Assembly: GCA_905233925.1 (NCBI GenBank)
Contig: CAJOFV010000002.1
Location: 1-63,018, forward strand
Reading direction: 5' to 3'
Length of the DNA stretch: 63,018 bases
From: Paludibacteraceae bacterium
Lineage (GTDB): Bacteria; Bacteroidota; Bacteroidia; Bacteroidales; Paludibacteraceae
In this document: positions 41,403-50,785 of the stretch, in pieces
Numbering within the stretch: position 1 is the first letter of the stretch
Layout: each line of letters starts with the position of its first letter
Program-made: the position numbers and the translations under genes
The notes under the pieces: model-generated
Told to the model about the DNA's origin: nothing
Database searches by the model: none
The model's input: the letters and a program-made list of their open reading frames with translations, nothing else

Positions 41403-41567
41403 TTATAAGGAGATTGCCCCGCTCGGGCATACGTCTGCGCAGGTTCCGCACTCTGTGCATACGTCAGGATCGATGGAATAGTGTTCGCCTTCAGAGATTG
41501 CGCCCATCGGGCATTCGTCTTTACATGTACCGCACGCGATACAATCTTCACTGATTTTGTAAGCCAT
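41403..41567 (-). CDS. 2[4Fe-4S] ferredoxin, 54 aa (absent from ORF track)
   Basis: Own translation: MAYKISEDCIACGTCKDECPMGAISEGEHYSIDPDVCTECGTCADVCPSGAISL. Confidence 0.95.
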   Translation of the reverse strand: MAYKISEDCIACGTCKDECPMGAISEGEHYSIDPDVCTECGTCADVCPSGAISL

Positions 41568-41617
41568 AGTAGTATTTTTTTATGATTGGATATTTGTCCC
41601 TTTAACGAATTCGCCTG

Positions 41618-41649
41618 CAAAAGTACAACAAAATTTGCACATATACAAA
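41618..41649 (-). promoter_or_regulatory. Promoter TTTG-N20-TACTTTTG upstream of ferredoxin
   Basis: Motif match. Confidence 0.75.
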
Positions 41650-41684
41650 TTTATTTGTATTATTTTTTACAAATGACGAAAATA

Positions 41685-41716
41685 TTTGCATATGTCCGCA
41701 AAAAGCAGTACTTTTG
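41685..41716 (+). promoter_or_regulatory. Promoter TTTG-N20-TACTTTTG upstream of udk
   Basis: Motif match. Confidence 0.75.
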
Positions 41717-41735
41717 TGCCGTAATTTACAATTAT

Positions 41736-42389
41736 ATGTTTATCATTGGTATAGCGGGCGGGACCGGCTCGGGAAAAACCACCGTGGTCAGAAAGTTATC
41801 AGAGCGCCTTCCAAAAGGCGAAGTCGTTGTCTTGCATCAGGATTCTTACTACAAGGATTCCAGTGGTATTCCTATGGAGGAACGCCAGAAAATCAACTTT
41901 GACCATCCCGACGCTTTCGATTGGCCGCTTTTGGAGAAGCACATTCATAAACTCCGCGAAGGGAAAGCCATTGAGGAGCCTATTTATGACTACATCACCT
42001 GCACGCGTCAGGCGGAAACAGTGCACATTGAGCCGAAGGAAGTCATTGTCGTTGAGGGGATTATGGCGTTGCGCGATGAAAAACTCCGTTCCGAAATGGA
42101 CCTCAAGATTTTCGTTGACGCCGATGCGGACGACCGTCTTATTCGCGTCATCAAGCGCGATATAATAGAGCGCGGACGTACGGCGGAAGGCGTTATGGAG
42201 CGTTACCAGCACGTCCTCAAACCTATGCACGAGCAGTTTATTGAGCCTTGTAAACGCTATGCGGACGTCATTATCCCGCAGGGTGGACACAACAACGCTG
42301 CTATCAACGTTATGGCGAAGTTCATCAAACAGCAACTCCGTGAGCAACTGCAAGTTAAGAATGGCGATTGGCGCGTAGCGAATGGATGA
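41736..42389 (+). CDS. udk: Uridine kinase
   Basis: IGIAGGTGSGKTTVVRKL, HQDSYYKD, NFDHPDAFDW; start at 41736. Confidence 0.95.
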   Translation: MFIIGIAGGTGSGKTTVVRKLSERLPKGEVVVLHQDSYYKDSSGIPMEERQKINFDHPDAFDWPLLEKHIHKLREGKAIEEPIYDYITCTRQAETVHIEPKEVIVVEGIMALRDEKLRSEMDLKIFVDADADDRLIRVIKRDIIERGRTAEGVMERYQHVLKPMHEQFIEPCKRYADVIIPQGGHNNAAINVMAKFIKQQLREQLQVKNGDWRVANG

Positions 42390-42807
42390 TCTCCGCAAAA
42401 TAGCGAACCTGTTTCTCGTCTATCTCAAGATTGGCACTTTCACCATCGGTGGCGGTTACGTCATGTTGGCGTACGTACAGCGCGAGATAGTGGACAAACA
42501 CAAGTGGATTGAGGAAAAAGAGTTCCTCAATATGCTTGCTTTGGCGCAGGCTGCACCCGGCTTGATTGCCGTAAATACGGCTATTTTCGTCGGGTGGTGT
42601 GTCTCTGGTGGAAAGCATCGTTGGGCATATATTGCAGCTGCTGTTTTGGGCGCTGTTCTGCCTTCCATCGTTTGCATTTTGCTCATCGCAATCTTCTTCA
42701 CCGGCTACAAACAACTCCCGCAAATAGAGGCAGTATTCAAAGGTGTTCGCCCCGCGGTCGTTGCTCTCATCGCCGCTACGGTAATAAGAATGGCAAGAAA
42801 AATATGA
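42382..42807 (+). CDS. Chromate transporter family, first half (short)
   Basis: KIGTFTIGGGYVMLAYVQREIV, LAQAAPGLIAVNTAIFVG. Confidence 0.85.
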   Translation: MDDLRKIANLFLVYLKIGTFTIGGGYVMLAYVQREIVDKHKWIEEKEFLNMLALAQAAPGLIAVNTAIFVGWCVSGGKHRWAYIAAAVLGAVLPSIVCILLIAIFFTGYKQLPQIEAVFKGVRPAVVALIAATVIRMARKI

Positions 42808-43376
42808 TATATCTGCAACTCTTCATATCATTCCTCAAGATTGGCCTCCTCGGCTTTGGCGGCGGTATGTCCATTATTGCGCTCATTGAGATGGAAGTTA
42901 CCCGCTACGGCTGGATGACGCCCACGGAGTTTGTAGATATAGTAGGTATCAGCCAGGTCACGCCCGGTCCGATTGGTATGAACTGCGCCACATACGTCGG
43001 CTACACGGCCACCGGCAGCATTTGGGGAAGCCTCGTTGCATCGACGGCGATCATTCTTCCGAGCCTTGTTATAATGCTGATAATTTGCGCTTTATACATG
43101 CGCATCAAGGATAAATGGGCGGACAATCGCATCTATCAGATTACCATGCGCATCATCCGCATACTCATTGTCCTCCTCATCGCTTTGGCGGCTTATAAAC
43201 TGTGCACACCCGAAAGTTTTATCGACAATTACAGTTACATCATCTGCGCCGTGGTGGCGGTCTGCACTCTGTTGCCGATGTTTACCAAGAATAAGAACAA
43301 ACTAATTGACATCATCAGCCATCCTATTGTTTTGGTCGTGTTGGCTGGACTCGCAGGAGGAATGATATATGGATAA
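42804..43376 (+). CDS. Chromate transporter family, second half
   Basis: KIGLLGFGGGMSIIALIEMEV, SQVTPGPIGMNCATYVGY; ATGA overlap with previous gene. Confidence 0.87.
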   Translation: MIYLQLFISFLKIGLLGFGGGMSIIALIEMEVTRYGWMTPTEFVDIVGISQVTPGPIGMNCATYVGYTATGSIWGSLVASTAIILPSLVIMLIICALYMRIKDKWADNRIYQITMRIIRILIVLLIALAAYKLCTPESFIDNYSYIICAVVAVCTLLPMFTKNKNKLIDIISHPIVLVVLAGLAGGMIYG

Positions 43377-43686
43377 CGAGTTTTTGGAAAAAGAAGAGCA
43401 GGTCCTCAAGATGCTCAAGACGGTTTTCGATCCCGAAATACCTGTCAACATCTACGACCTTGGTCTCATCTATAAGATTGAAATACAGCAAGATGGCACC
43501 TGTGACATTGATATGACGCTCACGGCTCCTTCCTGTCCTGCTGCCGATTTCTTGGTGGAGGATATCCGCCAGAAAGTTGCTACGGTGGAGGGAGTTACGG
43601 CGGTGAACGTCAACCTCGTTTTCGAACCGGAATGGACGAAAGATATGATGTCCGAAGAAGCTAAATTAGAATTGGGATTCCTATGA
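43369..43686 (+). CDS. DUF59/MIP18-type metal-sulfur cluster assembly protein
   Basis: VFDPEIPVNIYDLGLIYKIEI, MTLTAPSCPAADFL. Confidence 0.9.
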   Translation: MDNEFLEKEEQVLKMLKTVFDPEIPVNIYDLGLIYKIEIQQDGTCDIDMTLTAPSCPAADFLVEDIRQKVATVEGVTAVNVNLVFEPEWTKDMMSEEAKLELGFL

Positions 43687-44468
43687 TTTATTTTTTATCC
43701 GACGCACACTTGGGCTCCAGAGCCATTGAACGCGGCTATGCGCACCAGAAGAAAGTAACAACTTTGCTCCGACAGATGGGCAAAGACGCTACGGCTATCT
43801 ATCTCCTCGGAGATATGTTTGACTTCTGGTTTGAATACTATATTACCGACAAATCCAAGAAGCAGTATGCCGAATTTATGCACACCATCCGTCATCTGGT
43901 GCGTAAAGGCGTGCACGTACACTTCTTTATCGGCAACCACGACCTCTGGACCTTTGGCGGACTCAAGAAAATGACCGGCATGATTATCCACCACCATCCG
44001 TATGCCATGACCGCTTATGGCAAAACAATCTACATGGCGCATGGTGACGGACTCTTGCCTTCGAACTACGAAACCCTTTACCCCAAGCCGGTTTTGCGCA
44101 AGATACGCTCCTTTATGCGGCTTCGCAAATTCTTCCATAACCCCGTCTCGCAGTTCCTTTTCCGCTGCTTGCACCCGAAAATCGGCAATGCGTTTGGCTA
44201 CAACTGGGCGAAAAAGAGCCGCCAGAAGGAACTTGCCAATCCATGTCCATATAAGGGCGAGGACAAAGAGGAACTTGTTTTGTACGCAAAGGAACTGGAG
44301 GGTAGGGAGCATCATGATTACTATGTCTTTGGTCATCGCCACATTGACTTGGATCTCCAAATTACTAAGGATTCCCGCGTAATCATTCTGGGAGATTGCT
44401 TCAAACTATTCACGTATGCCCAATTAAACGAAAAAGGTGAAATGCAACTCTGCCAACTACCATCTTGA
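43683..44468 (+). CDS. lpxH: UDP-2,3-diacylglucosamine diphosphatase
   Basis: FLSDAHLGSRAIE, LLGDMFDFWFEY, GNHDLWTFGG, FGHRHIDLD. Confidence 0.88.
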   Translation: MIYFLSDAHLGSRAIERGYAHQKKVTTLLRQMGKDATAIYLLGDMFDFWFEYYITDKSKKQYAEFMHTIRHLVRKGVHVHFFIGNHDLWTFGGLKKMTGMIIHHHPYAMTAYGKTIYMAHGDGLLPSNYETLYPKPVLRKIRSFMRLRKFFHNPVSQFLFRCLHPKIGNAFGYNWAKKSRQKELANPCPYKGEDKEELVLYAKELEGREHHDYYVFGHRHIDLDLQITKDSRVIILGDCFKLFTYAQLNEKGEMQLCQLPS

Positions 44469-44538
44469 GACCTGCAAGCAACAAAATATTCACGAAATAC
44501 ATGGTAAATCCCAGTGACTTTGCGGAGAACGAGCCAGT

Positions 44539-44593
44539 AGTTAGTTATTAGTTAGATATTAGTTAGATATTAAGCCAAGAGAAAGCAGAGAGA
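44539..44593. repeat. 11-bp array AGTTAGTTATT AGTTAGATATT x2, AAGCCAAGAGA, AAGCAGAGAGA
   Basis: Read directly. Confidence 0.88.
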
Positions 44594-44626
44594 AGTATAA
44601 CTGCACAAAAATTGAAAAACAAAGGT

Positions 44627-45412
44627 ATGTTACATTCACGAGAAGAACAATTAAAGGCATTTGACCGCCTGCTTACCGTTATGGATGACCTCCGCGAGAA
44701 GTGTCCGTGGGATCGCAAGCAGACGTTTGAATCGCTCCGCCAGAATACCATCGAAGAAACCTATGAACTGGCATCGGCGCTCATCAAGCATGATATGACG
44801 GACATATCCAAAGAACTTGGCGATGTCTTGCTCCACGTTATTTTTTACGCTAAAATTGCCAGCGAGACCGGCGATTTCGACATTGCTGATGTCTGCAACC
44901 GCCTTTGCGACAAACTGATTTTCCGCCATCCTCATGTATATGGCGAGGAAGCCGCAAAGAACGCCGAAGATGTCTCCAAACTCTGGGAGCAAGTTAAACT
45001 CAAAGAAAAAGGTGGCAATAAAACCGTCCTCGCCGGTATTCCCGAAGCCCTGCCGGCTCTTGTCAAAGCCTACCGCATTCAGGACAAAGTGACCAATGTC
45101 GGCTTTGATTGGGAAAAGCGCGAAGATGTCTGGGACAAGGTCAAGGAAGAAATGGCGGAGTTTGAAGCCGAACTGCGGGCTGGCAATCAGGAAAAAGCCG
45201 AGCGCGAATTTGGCGACCTCCTCTTTGCGATGGTGAATGTGGCTCGTCTCTATAAACTCAAACCGGATAACGCACTCGAAAAGACTAACCAGAAGTTCAC
45301 ACGCCGCTTCAATTATATCGAACAGCGTGCAACGGAACAAGACCGGAACCTGAAAGATATGACCCTTGACGAAATGGAAGCCCTTTGGCAGGAGGCAAAG
45401 AAAGACGAATAA
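44627..45412 (+). CDS. mazG: Nucleoside triphosphate pyrophosphohydrolase MazG
   Basis: CPWDRKQTFESLRQNTIEETYEL, ELGDVLLHVIFYAKI. Confidence 0.95.
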   Translation: MLHSREEQLKAFDRLLTVMDDLREKCPWDRKQTFESLRQNTIEETYELASALIKHDMTDISKELGDVLLHVIFYAKIASETGDFDIADVCNRLCDKLIFRHPHVYGEEAAKNAEDVSKLWEQVKLKEKGGNKTVLAGIPEALPALVKAYRIQDKVTNVGFDWEKREDVWDKVKEEMAEFEAELRAGNQEKAEREFGDLLFAMVNVARLYKLKPDNALEKTNQKFTRRFNYIEQRATEQDRNLKDMTLDEMEALWQEAKKDE

Positions 45413-45414
45413 GC

Positions 45415-45915
45415 CTATCGGATGGGTTGCGAGAACTTCAGCGTTGTCGGCGAGTACTCCGAGGTGCTTGAAAGTGTGAATGTAACATTCGCCGTCGCAG
45501 ACTTGCGCGCAATGTACTCCATCGGGAAAGACGCTGCTCCGTAGCCTGGCAGGAATACCAGTTTGCAATCTTCTACTACGGAAGACTTGTCCAACGCTTT
45601 TGTATGCTGCTCGCCGAGATAGACTTTCATATACAGAATAGTGGTATCTGTCGTCGCTACAAACGATGTCAATTGATTGGTTACAGCATTGCACAGCACG
45701 GCAAAACGCACGGTGTCGCCCACTGAAATACTGTCAACCACAATAACCTCATCCACAACTTTGGCTCCTAACGTATCGGGTTTCTGTGTAGCGTCAAGAT
45801 GGGACACAACGAACTCTGACATTGCAAACTGCGGCGAGTATTGCGGCTCGTCATTCGTCTTGCAGGATGCGAGACTTAATGCGAAAACGAACAAAACAAA
45901 AATGTACTTTCTCAT
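45415..45915 (-). CDS. Hypothetical lipoprotein
   Basis: Lipobox ALSLASC-K. Confidence 0.7.
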   Translation of the reverse strand: MRKYIFVLFVFALSLASCKTNDEPQYSPQFAMSEFVVSHLDATQKPDTLGAKVVDEVIVVDSISVGDTVRFAVLCNAVTNQLTSFVATTDTTILYMKVYLGEQHTKALDKSSVVEDCKLVFLPGYGAASFPMEYIARKSATANVTFTLSSTSEYSPTTLKFSQPIR

Positions 45916-45921
45916 AATTTG

Positions 45922-46003
45922 TGCGGCATATAGGACTCGAACCTACACTCTGTGAAGAACCAGATCCTAAGTCTGGCGCGTCTACCAATTCCGCCAATGC
46001 CGC
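45922..46003 (-). tRNA. tRNA-Leu (anticodon TAG)
   Basis: Acceptor GCGGCAT/ATGCCGC, loop CTTAGGA, long variable arm, GGTTCGAGTCC T-arm. Confidence 0.93.
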
Positions 46004-46051
46004 GGACACGATTCCCCATCCATGTCGGGGATAAGGAGCGAAAATCGGCTG

Positions 46052-46083
46052 CAAAAGTACTACAAAAAAACGAACTATGCAAG
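46052..46083 (-). promoter_or_regulatory. Promoter CTTG-N20-TACTTTTG upstream of tRNA-Leu, overlapping the divergent M16 start codon
   Basis: Motif match. Confidence 0.6.
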
Positions 46084-47342
46084 AAAATAATACTACTTTT
46101 TATAAAATTTTGCCGAATGGGCTGAAAATTGTCCACCGGATGACAACTTCCGAGGTCGCTTACGTCGGTATTTCTGTTGCCGTAGGAACCCGTGACGAAC
46201 AGCCCCAGCTCAACGGTTTGGCGCATTACGTCGAGCATTGTGTGTTCAAAGGTTGCCGCACGCCGTTCGGACACAATCTTTCTGCACGGCAGATTATCAA
46301 CAAAATCGAAGGTATAGGCGGTGAAATAAACGCCTTTACAACAAAAGAAGAAACTACATTCTACGCCGCAACGCCGGTGGAGCACTTCCGTCAGACACTC
46401 CAACTGATTGCCGATTTGGTCTTGCGCCCGACCTTCCCTAAACGCGAAACGGACAAGGAACTTGGCGTCATCCTCGATGAAATCGAGAGTTACGAAGATA
46501 GTCCCTCGGAGCTCATATACGATGATTTCGAAAGCCTTGTCTTCTCCGGACACCCGCTTGCACAGCCGATTCTCGGCAAACGCAAAACCCTCAAAACCAT
46601 TGCTTCCTCGCAGATGCACCCGCTTGCCTGGGTTACGGACAACTTTACACCGGATAAGATGGTCATTTTCTCGCAGGGAAACATCAAACCGGAACAGATA
46701 TTTCGCTTTGCGGAACAGGAGTTGGGTTTCAACGCTCGCAGCGCAGCGGTCTCACAGCGTCGTGCTCGTGCAGGCGTAGCAACTCTTGTAGATTCTCAGT
46801 CTGCGTCCTTCCGCCGCCACACGCATCAAACCCATGTTATGTTGGGTGGCAGAGCTTATCCCTTGGGGCATCCCGACCAGCTCGCCATGTATTTCCTCAA
46901 CAATATACTGGGTGGCGGCAGCCTCAACTCGCGCCTGAACCTCTCTCTCCGCGAGCAGAAAGGACTTGTTTATACCATCGAATCGCAATATACCCCGCTT
47001 TCCGACACGGGTTATTGGAGCGTTTACTTTGCCACAGAACCTGCAAACCGCAATCAATGCTTGGATCTTGTCCTTGCGGAACTGAAACGTCTTCGCGATG
47101 AAAAACTCTCCTCCCTCCAACTCCGCCGTGCGCTGACCCAGTTGCACGGGCAGATGGCGATAGCTGCTGAGAATCAGGAAAATAGTGTGCTCGCGATGGC
47201 AAAACAGATGATGTATTACGGAGAGGCACCCGCTTGGCAGGAAATGTTTAAAAAAGTTGAACAAACCACCGCTGACAAATTGCAAGAAATTGCCAACGAT
47301 TTGCTTTCAGAAAATACACTTTGCACCCTCTTTTACGAGTAA
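46077..47342 (+). CDS. M16-family zinc peptidase
   Basis: HYVEHCVFKG (HxxEH), GGEINAFTTKEETTFYA, NNILGGGSLNSRLN. Confidence 0.92.
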   Translation: MQENNTTFYKILPNGLKIVHRMTTSEVAYVGISVAVGTRDEQPQLNGLAHYVEHCVFKGCRTPFGHNLSARQIINKIEGIGGEINAFTTKEETTFYAATPVEHFRQTLQLIADLVLRPTFPKRETDKELGVILDEIESYEDSPSELIYDDFESLVFSGHPLAQPILGKRKTLKTIASSQMHPLAWVTDNFTPDKMVIFSQGNIKPEQIFRFAEQELGFNARSAAVSQRRARAGVATLVDSQSASFRRHTHQTHVMLGGRAYPLGHPDQLAMYFLNNILGGGSLNSRLNLSLREQKGLVYTIESQYTPLSDTGYWSVYFATEPANRNQCLDLVLAELKRLRDEKLSSLQLRRALTQLHGQMAIAAENQENSVLAMAKQMMYYGEAPAWQEMFKKVEQTTADKLQEIANDLLSENTLCTLFYE

Positions 47343-47407
47343 TTTTGTCACAAAAACCTTACAATTTGTGAAAAAATGACACTTTTCAGCACTTTTCTCA
47401 ACTTTTA

Positions 47408-47439
47408 TTTGCATATATCAAAAAATAGCAGTACCTTTG
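47408..47439 (+). promoter_or_regulatory. Promoter TTTG-N20-TACCTTTG upstream of susC
   Basis: Motif match. Confidence 0.75.
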
Positions 47440-47527
47440 CGCGCTTTTTATGCAATTGTGCGGAAAAGCTTTTGCGTTTGACACATTATATATATTATAT
47501 TAGTATTAACTAAAAGGACAAAAAATG

Positions 47528-50500
47528 ATGAAGAAATTTACTATCTTGTTTGCCGCGGCATTGTTCAGCCTCTCCTTGTGGGCGGATGTGCATGTAAGCG
47601 GTATCGTAGTAGATGAGAAAGGGGAACCCCTGACCGGTGCGAGCGTTCAAGTAAAAGGCTCCACATCAGGTACGATCACCGACATCGATGGAAATTTTGA
47701 ATTGGATGTACCTGACAATGCCAAGCTCATTATTAGCTTTATGGGTATGCAGAGCCAGGAAGTGGCCGCAAAGTCGAACATCCGCGTTACCTTGAAGGAG
47801 AACTCCGAGGTGCTGCAGGACGTGGTCGTTACCGGTTATGGTAATGTATCCAAAGGATCGTTCGCTGGTTCCGCACAATCCGTTAGTGCCGAGGACATTG
47901 AGAAAAAGGCACCGACCGAAATCTCAAAGGCTTTGGCGGGTGAGGTTGCCGGTGTGACGGTTATTAACACCTCCGGTCAGCCCGGTACTAACGCTACCAT
48001 TCACATCCGTGGTATCGGTTCGTTGAGGGCAAACACCACGCCTCTTTACATCGTGGACGGTGTAACCTACGAAGGTGATATCTCGGCGATTGACCCCAGC
48101 GATATCGCTTCTACAACGGTCTTGAAGGATGCTACTGCGACTTCTTTGTATGGTAGCCGTGGTGCAAACGGCGTTATCGTTATTACCACAAAGAAAGGTA
48201 ACTCCAACGAAGAGGCAAAGATTGACGTGGACGTTTATTATGGCGCAAACATGCATTTGCTTCCGATGTATGAGGTAATCAAAGACCCGCAGGAGTATGT
48301 GGAAATGGCATGGCGTAGTTTGTATAACTCCATTGATATCTCTGACCCGCAGAAGCACTTCCAGGAGACGAACAAAACGCTCTTCAGCTCGACGGGTAAA
48401 GGTCTCCCTGCTATGTACAACCTCTGGGATGCGGACGGAAGCGCGCTGATTGACCGTACAGGTCACTTCTATCCGGATGTACAGATGAAGGAGGCTTATA
48501 AGAATATGACCAGTTGGGAGGATGCTATCTTCCGCACCGGTCAGAAGGCAAGCGCTAATGTGAAAATCTCGGGTGGTAGTGACAAAACCACGTACTATAC
48601 CTCGTTTGGTTACCTCAAGGACGAAGGTTATTATATCGGTTCTGACTACGACCGTTTCTCGGTGCGTGGCAACATTGAGCATCAGGCAAAGAAGTGGCTC
48701 AAAGGTGGCTTGAACCTGGCTTATACCTATTCCACGCTGAATAATCCGGGACAGGGTAGTAACATGAACAACGGTTTTGCCTACGTCAACGGTATTCCGC
48801 CCATTTATCCGGTGCACCTGTATAATGCGGACGGTTCTATCATGGCTGACCCCAAGACCGGTGATTATGCATATGACTACGGTATGCACAAAGGTGGTGG
48901 CCGTGGCTTCGGTAGCGGTATCAACCCTGCCGGTTCGTTGAAGTATGACAAGCAGAAAACGACGCAGCACCAGGTGGCTGGATCGGCAAACCTCGAGATT
49001 AAGTTCTACAAGGACTTGAAACTGGAAGTTGATTTGGGTCTTCAGTACGTAGGTGCAAATACTTCGGATTTGACCAACAAGTACTATGGCGATGCTGCCG
49101 GTATCGGTCGTATCTACAAAGGACAATATAATGTGCTGTACTTCGAGGCAAAGCAGTTGCTCAAATATAACAAGATTATCGGCGACCACACGATTGACGT
49201 AATGGCGGGTCACGAGACCGGTCTCGCAATTGTTGAGGAAATGGAAGGTCAGAAGAACCGTATTGCAGACCCCGAAGGACTGGAATGGGGTAATGCCGTA
49301 CAAATGGGTTACATGACTTCTGCCAATAGTCAGACAGCGTTGGAGAGTTACCTCGCGCAAGCCAACTATACGTACAATGAGCGTTATATGGTTACCGCCA
49401 ACTACCGTGCCGATGGTTCCAGTAAGTTCGCTAAGGGACACCGTTGGGGACACTTCGGTTCTGTAGGTGTGGCGTGGATGTTCACCAACGAAAGCTTCAT
49501 GGAGAATGTGAACCTCCTCAAGGACGGTAAACTCCGTGTCAGCTGGGGTATGTTGGGTAACCAAGGTATTTCCTCTAACCTCTGGCAAGACCAATACACA
49601 ATTGAGTATGTGGACGGACAGGTTGGTTATGTATGGGCATACAAAGGAAACAAAGACCTCACTTGGGAGCGTACACAGACGGTGGACGTAGGTCTCGAAC
49701 TCTCGCTTAGTAAATGGTGGGATATTGAGTTGGATTACTTCTATAAACTTACGGACAATATGTTGTATCCGCGTTATAATGCAACCTCGCTCGGTTACTC
49801 TTATACCTACATCAACGGTGGTAAGATGTCGAACCAGGGTGTTGAATTCCAGTTTGACGTGCACGCAGTGGATACTCGTAACGTGAAGTTGGACATCCGC
49901 CTCAATGGTGCATACTACCACAACAAGATTCTTGAGTTGCCGAAAGAAAGTGACGATTCCGATGAGGAAATGTCAGTAAACGGTGCCTTGGTTGTTGGAC
50001 ATAGTATTCTTGAGTATCGCCTGCCGGAATTCGTAGGTGTTGATCCTACTACCGGTGAAGCCATTTATGTCGGATACTATGACAAATCAAAAGGTTCCTT
50101 CGGTACACGTAACGCGAAACTTGTTACAGACGAAGATGTTAAGAACAATAACGGTAACAACTATATCTCTGATGTAAACGATTACCGTCTGAAGAATCCG
50201 AATGCAATTATTGACACCGTGCACACGACAGACGCTTACTATTGCGGTTATGACTTCAAGGGCTATTCCGCAGAGCCTGCACTCGACGGTGGTTTCGGTA
50301 TTGACTTGGAGGCTTACGGTTTCACCTTCAGCGCTTCCTGCAGTTATCGTATCGGCGGTTATGGTATTGACTATACCTACATTCAGTTAATGGGTAACGA
50401 AAAAGTCGGTAGTTATAACTGGCACGTGGATATGCGTAACATGTGGACGGAGGACAATCCTAACACGAACATCCCGCGTCTGAACAACGGTATTGACCTT

Positions 50501-50764
50501 TATACGAATGAGGTTTCAGACCGCTTCCTCACCAGTAACTCCTACCTCAGCTTGAACAGCGTACGTGTAGGTTACAAGTTCCCGAAGAAGTGGATTGAGA
50601 AGATTAAACTCAAACGGCTTGAGCTCTATGTACAGGGTGATAACCTCGCTATCGCATCAGCGCGTAAGGGTTACAACCCGATGGTAAGTCTGGACGGTTC
50701 GTCCGACTCTTACCAATACACGCCGCTTTCGACGATTATTGGTGGTATCAAAGTTCAATTCTAA
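47528..50764 (+). CDS. SusC/RagA family TonB-dependent receptor
   Basis: CarboxypepD-like N-terminus, LKDATATSLYGSRGANGVIVITTKKG plug motif. Confidence 0.96.
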   Translation: MKKFTILFAAALFSLSLWADVHVSGIVVDEKGEPLTGASVQVKGSTSGTITDIDGNFELDVPDNAKLIISFMGMQSQEVAAKSNIRVTLKENSEVLQDVVVTGYGNVSKGSFAGSAQSVSAEDIEKKAPTEISKALAGEVAGVTVINTSGQPGTNATIHIRGIGSLRANTTPLYIVDGVTYEGDISAIDPSDIASTTVLKDATATSLYGSRGANGVIVITTKKGNSNEEAKIDVDVYYGANMHLLPMYEVIKDPQEYVEMAWRSLYNSIDISDPQKHFQETNKTLFSSTGKGLPAMYNLWDADGSALIDRTGHFYPDVQMKEAYKNMTSWEDAIFRTGQKASANVKISGGSDKTTYYTSFGYLKDEGYYIGSDYDRFSVRGNIEHQAKKWLKGGLNLAYTYSTLNNPGQGSNMNNGFAYVNGIPPIYPVHLYNADGSIMADPKTGDYAYDYGMHKGGGRGFGSGINPAGSLKYDKQKTTQHQVAGSANLEIKFYKDLKLEVDLGLQYVGANTSDLTNKYYGDAAGIGRIYKGQYNVLYFEAKQLLKYNKIIGDHTIDVMAGHETGLAIVEEMEGQKNRIADPEGLEWGNAVQMGYMTSANSQTALESYLAQANYTYNERYMVTANYRADGSSKFAKGHRWGHFGSVGVAWMFTNESFMENVNLLKDGKLRVSWGMLGNQGISSNLWQDQYTIEYVDGQVGYVWAYKGNKDLTWERTQTVDVGLELSLSKWWDIELDYFYKLTDNMLYPRYNATSLGYSYTYINGGKMSNQGVEFQFDVHAVDTRNVKLDIRLNGAYYHNKILELPKESDDSDEEMSVNGALVVGHSILEYRLPEFVGVDPTTGEAIYVGYYDKSKGSFGTRNAKLVTDEDVKNNNGNNYISDVNDYRLKNPNAIIDTVHTTDAYYCGYDFKGYSAEPALDGGFGIDLEAYGFTFSASCSYRIGGYGIDYTYIQLMGNEKVGSYNWHVDMRNMWTEDNPNTNIPRLNNGIDLYTNEVSDRFLTSNSYLSLNSVRVGYKFPKKWIEKIKLKRLELYVQGDNLAIASARKGYNPMVSLDGSSDSYQYTPLSTIIGGIKVQF

Positions 50765-50785
50765 TGTATGAAAGGAGAACAAAGT

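Noticed and set aside
47924-49921. 665-aa minus-strand ORF antisense to SusC
   Set aside because: Shadow ORF from codon bias; no start context, signal or recognisable domain, and SusC is unambiguous on the plus strand.
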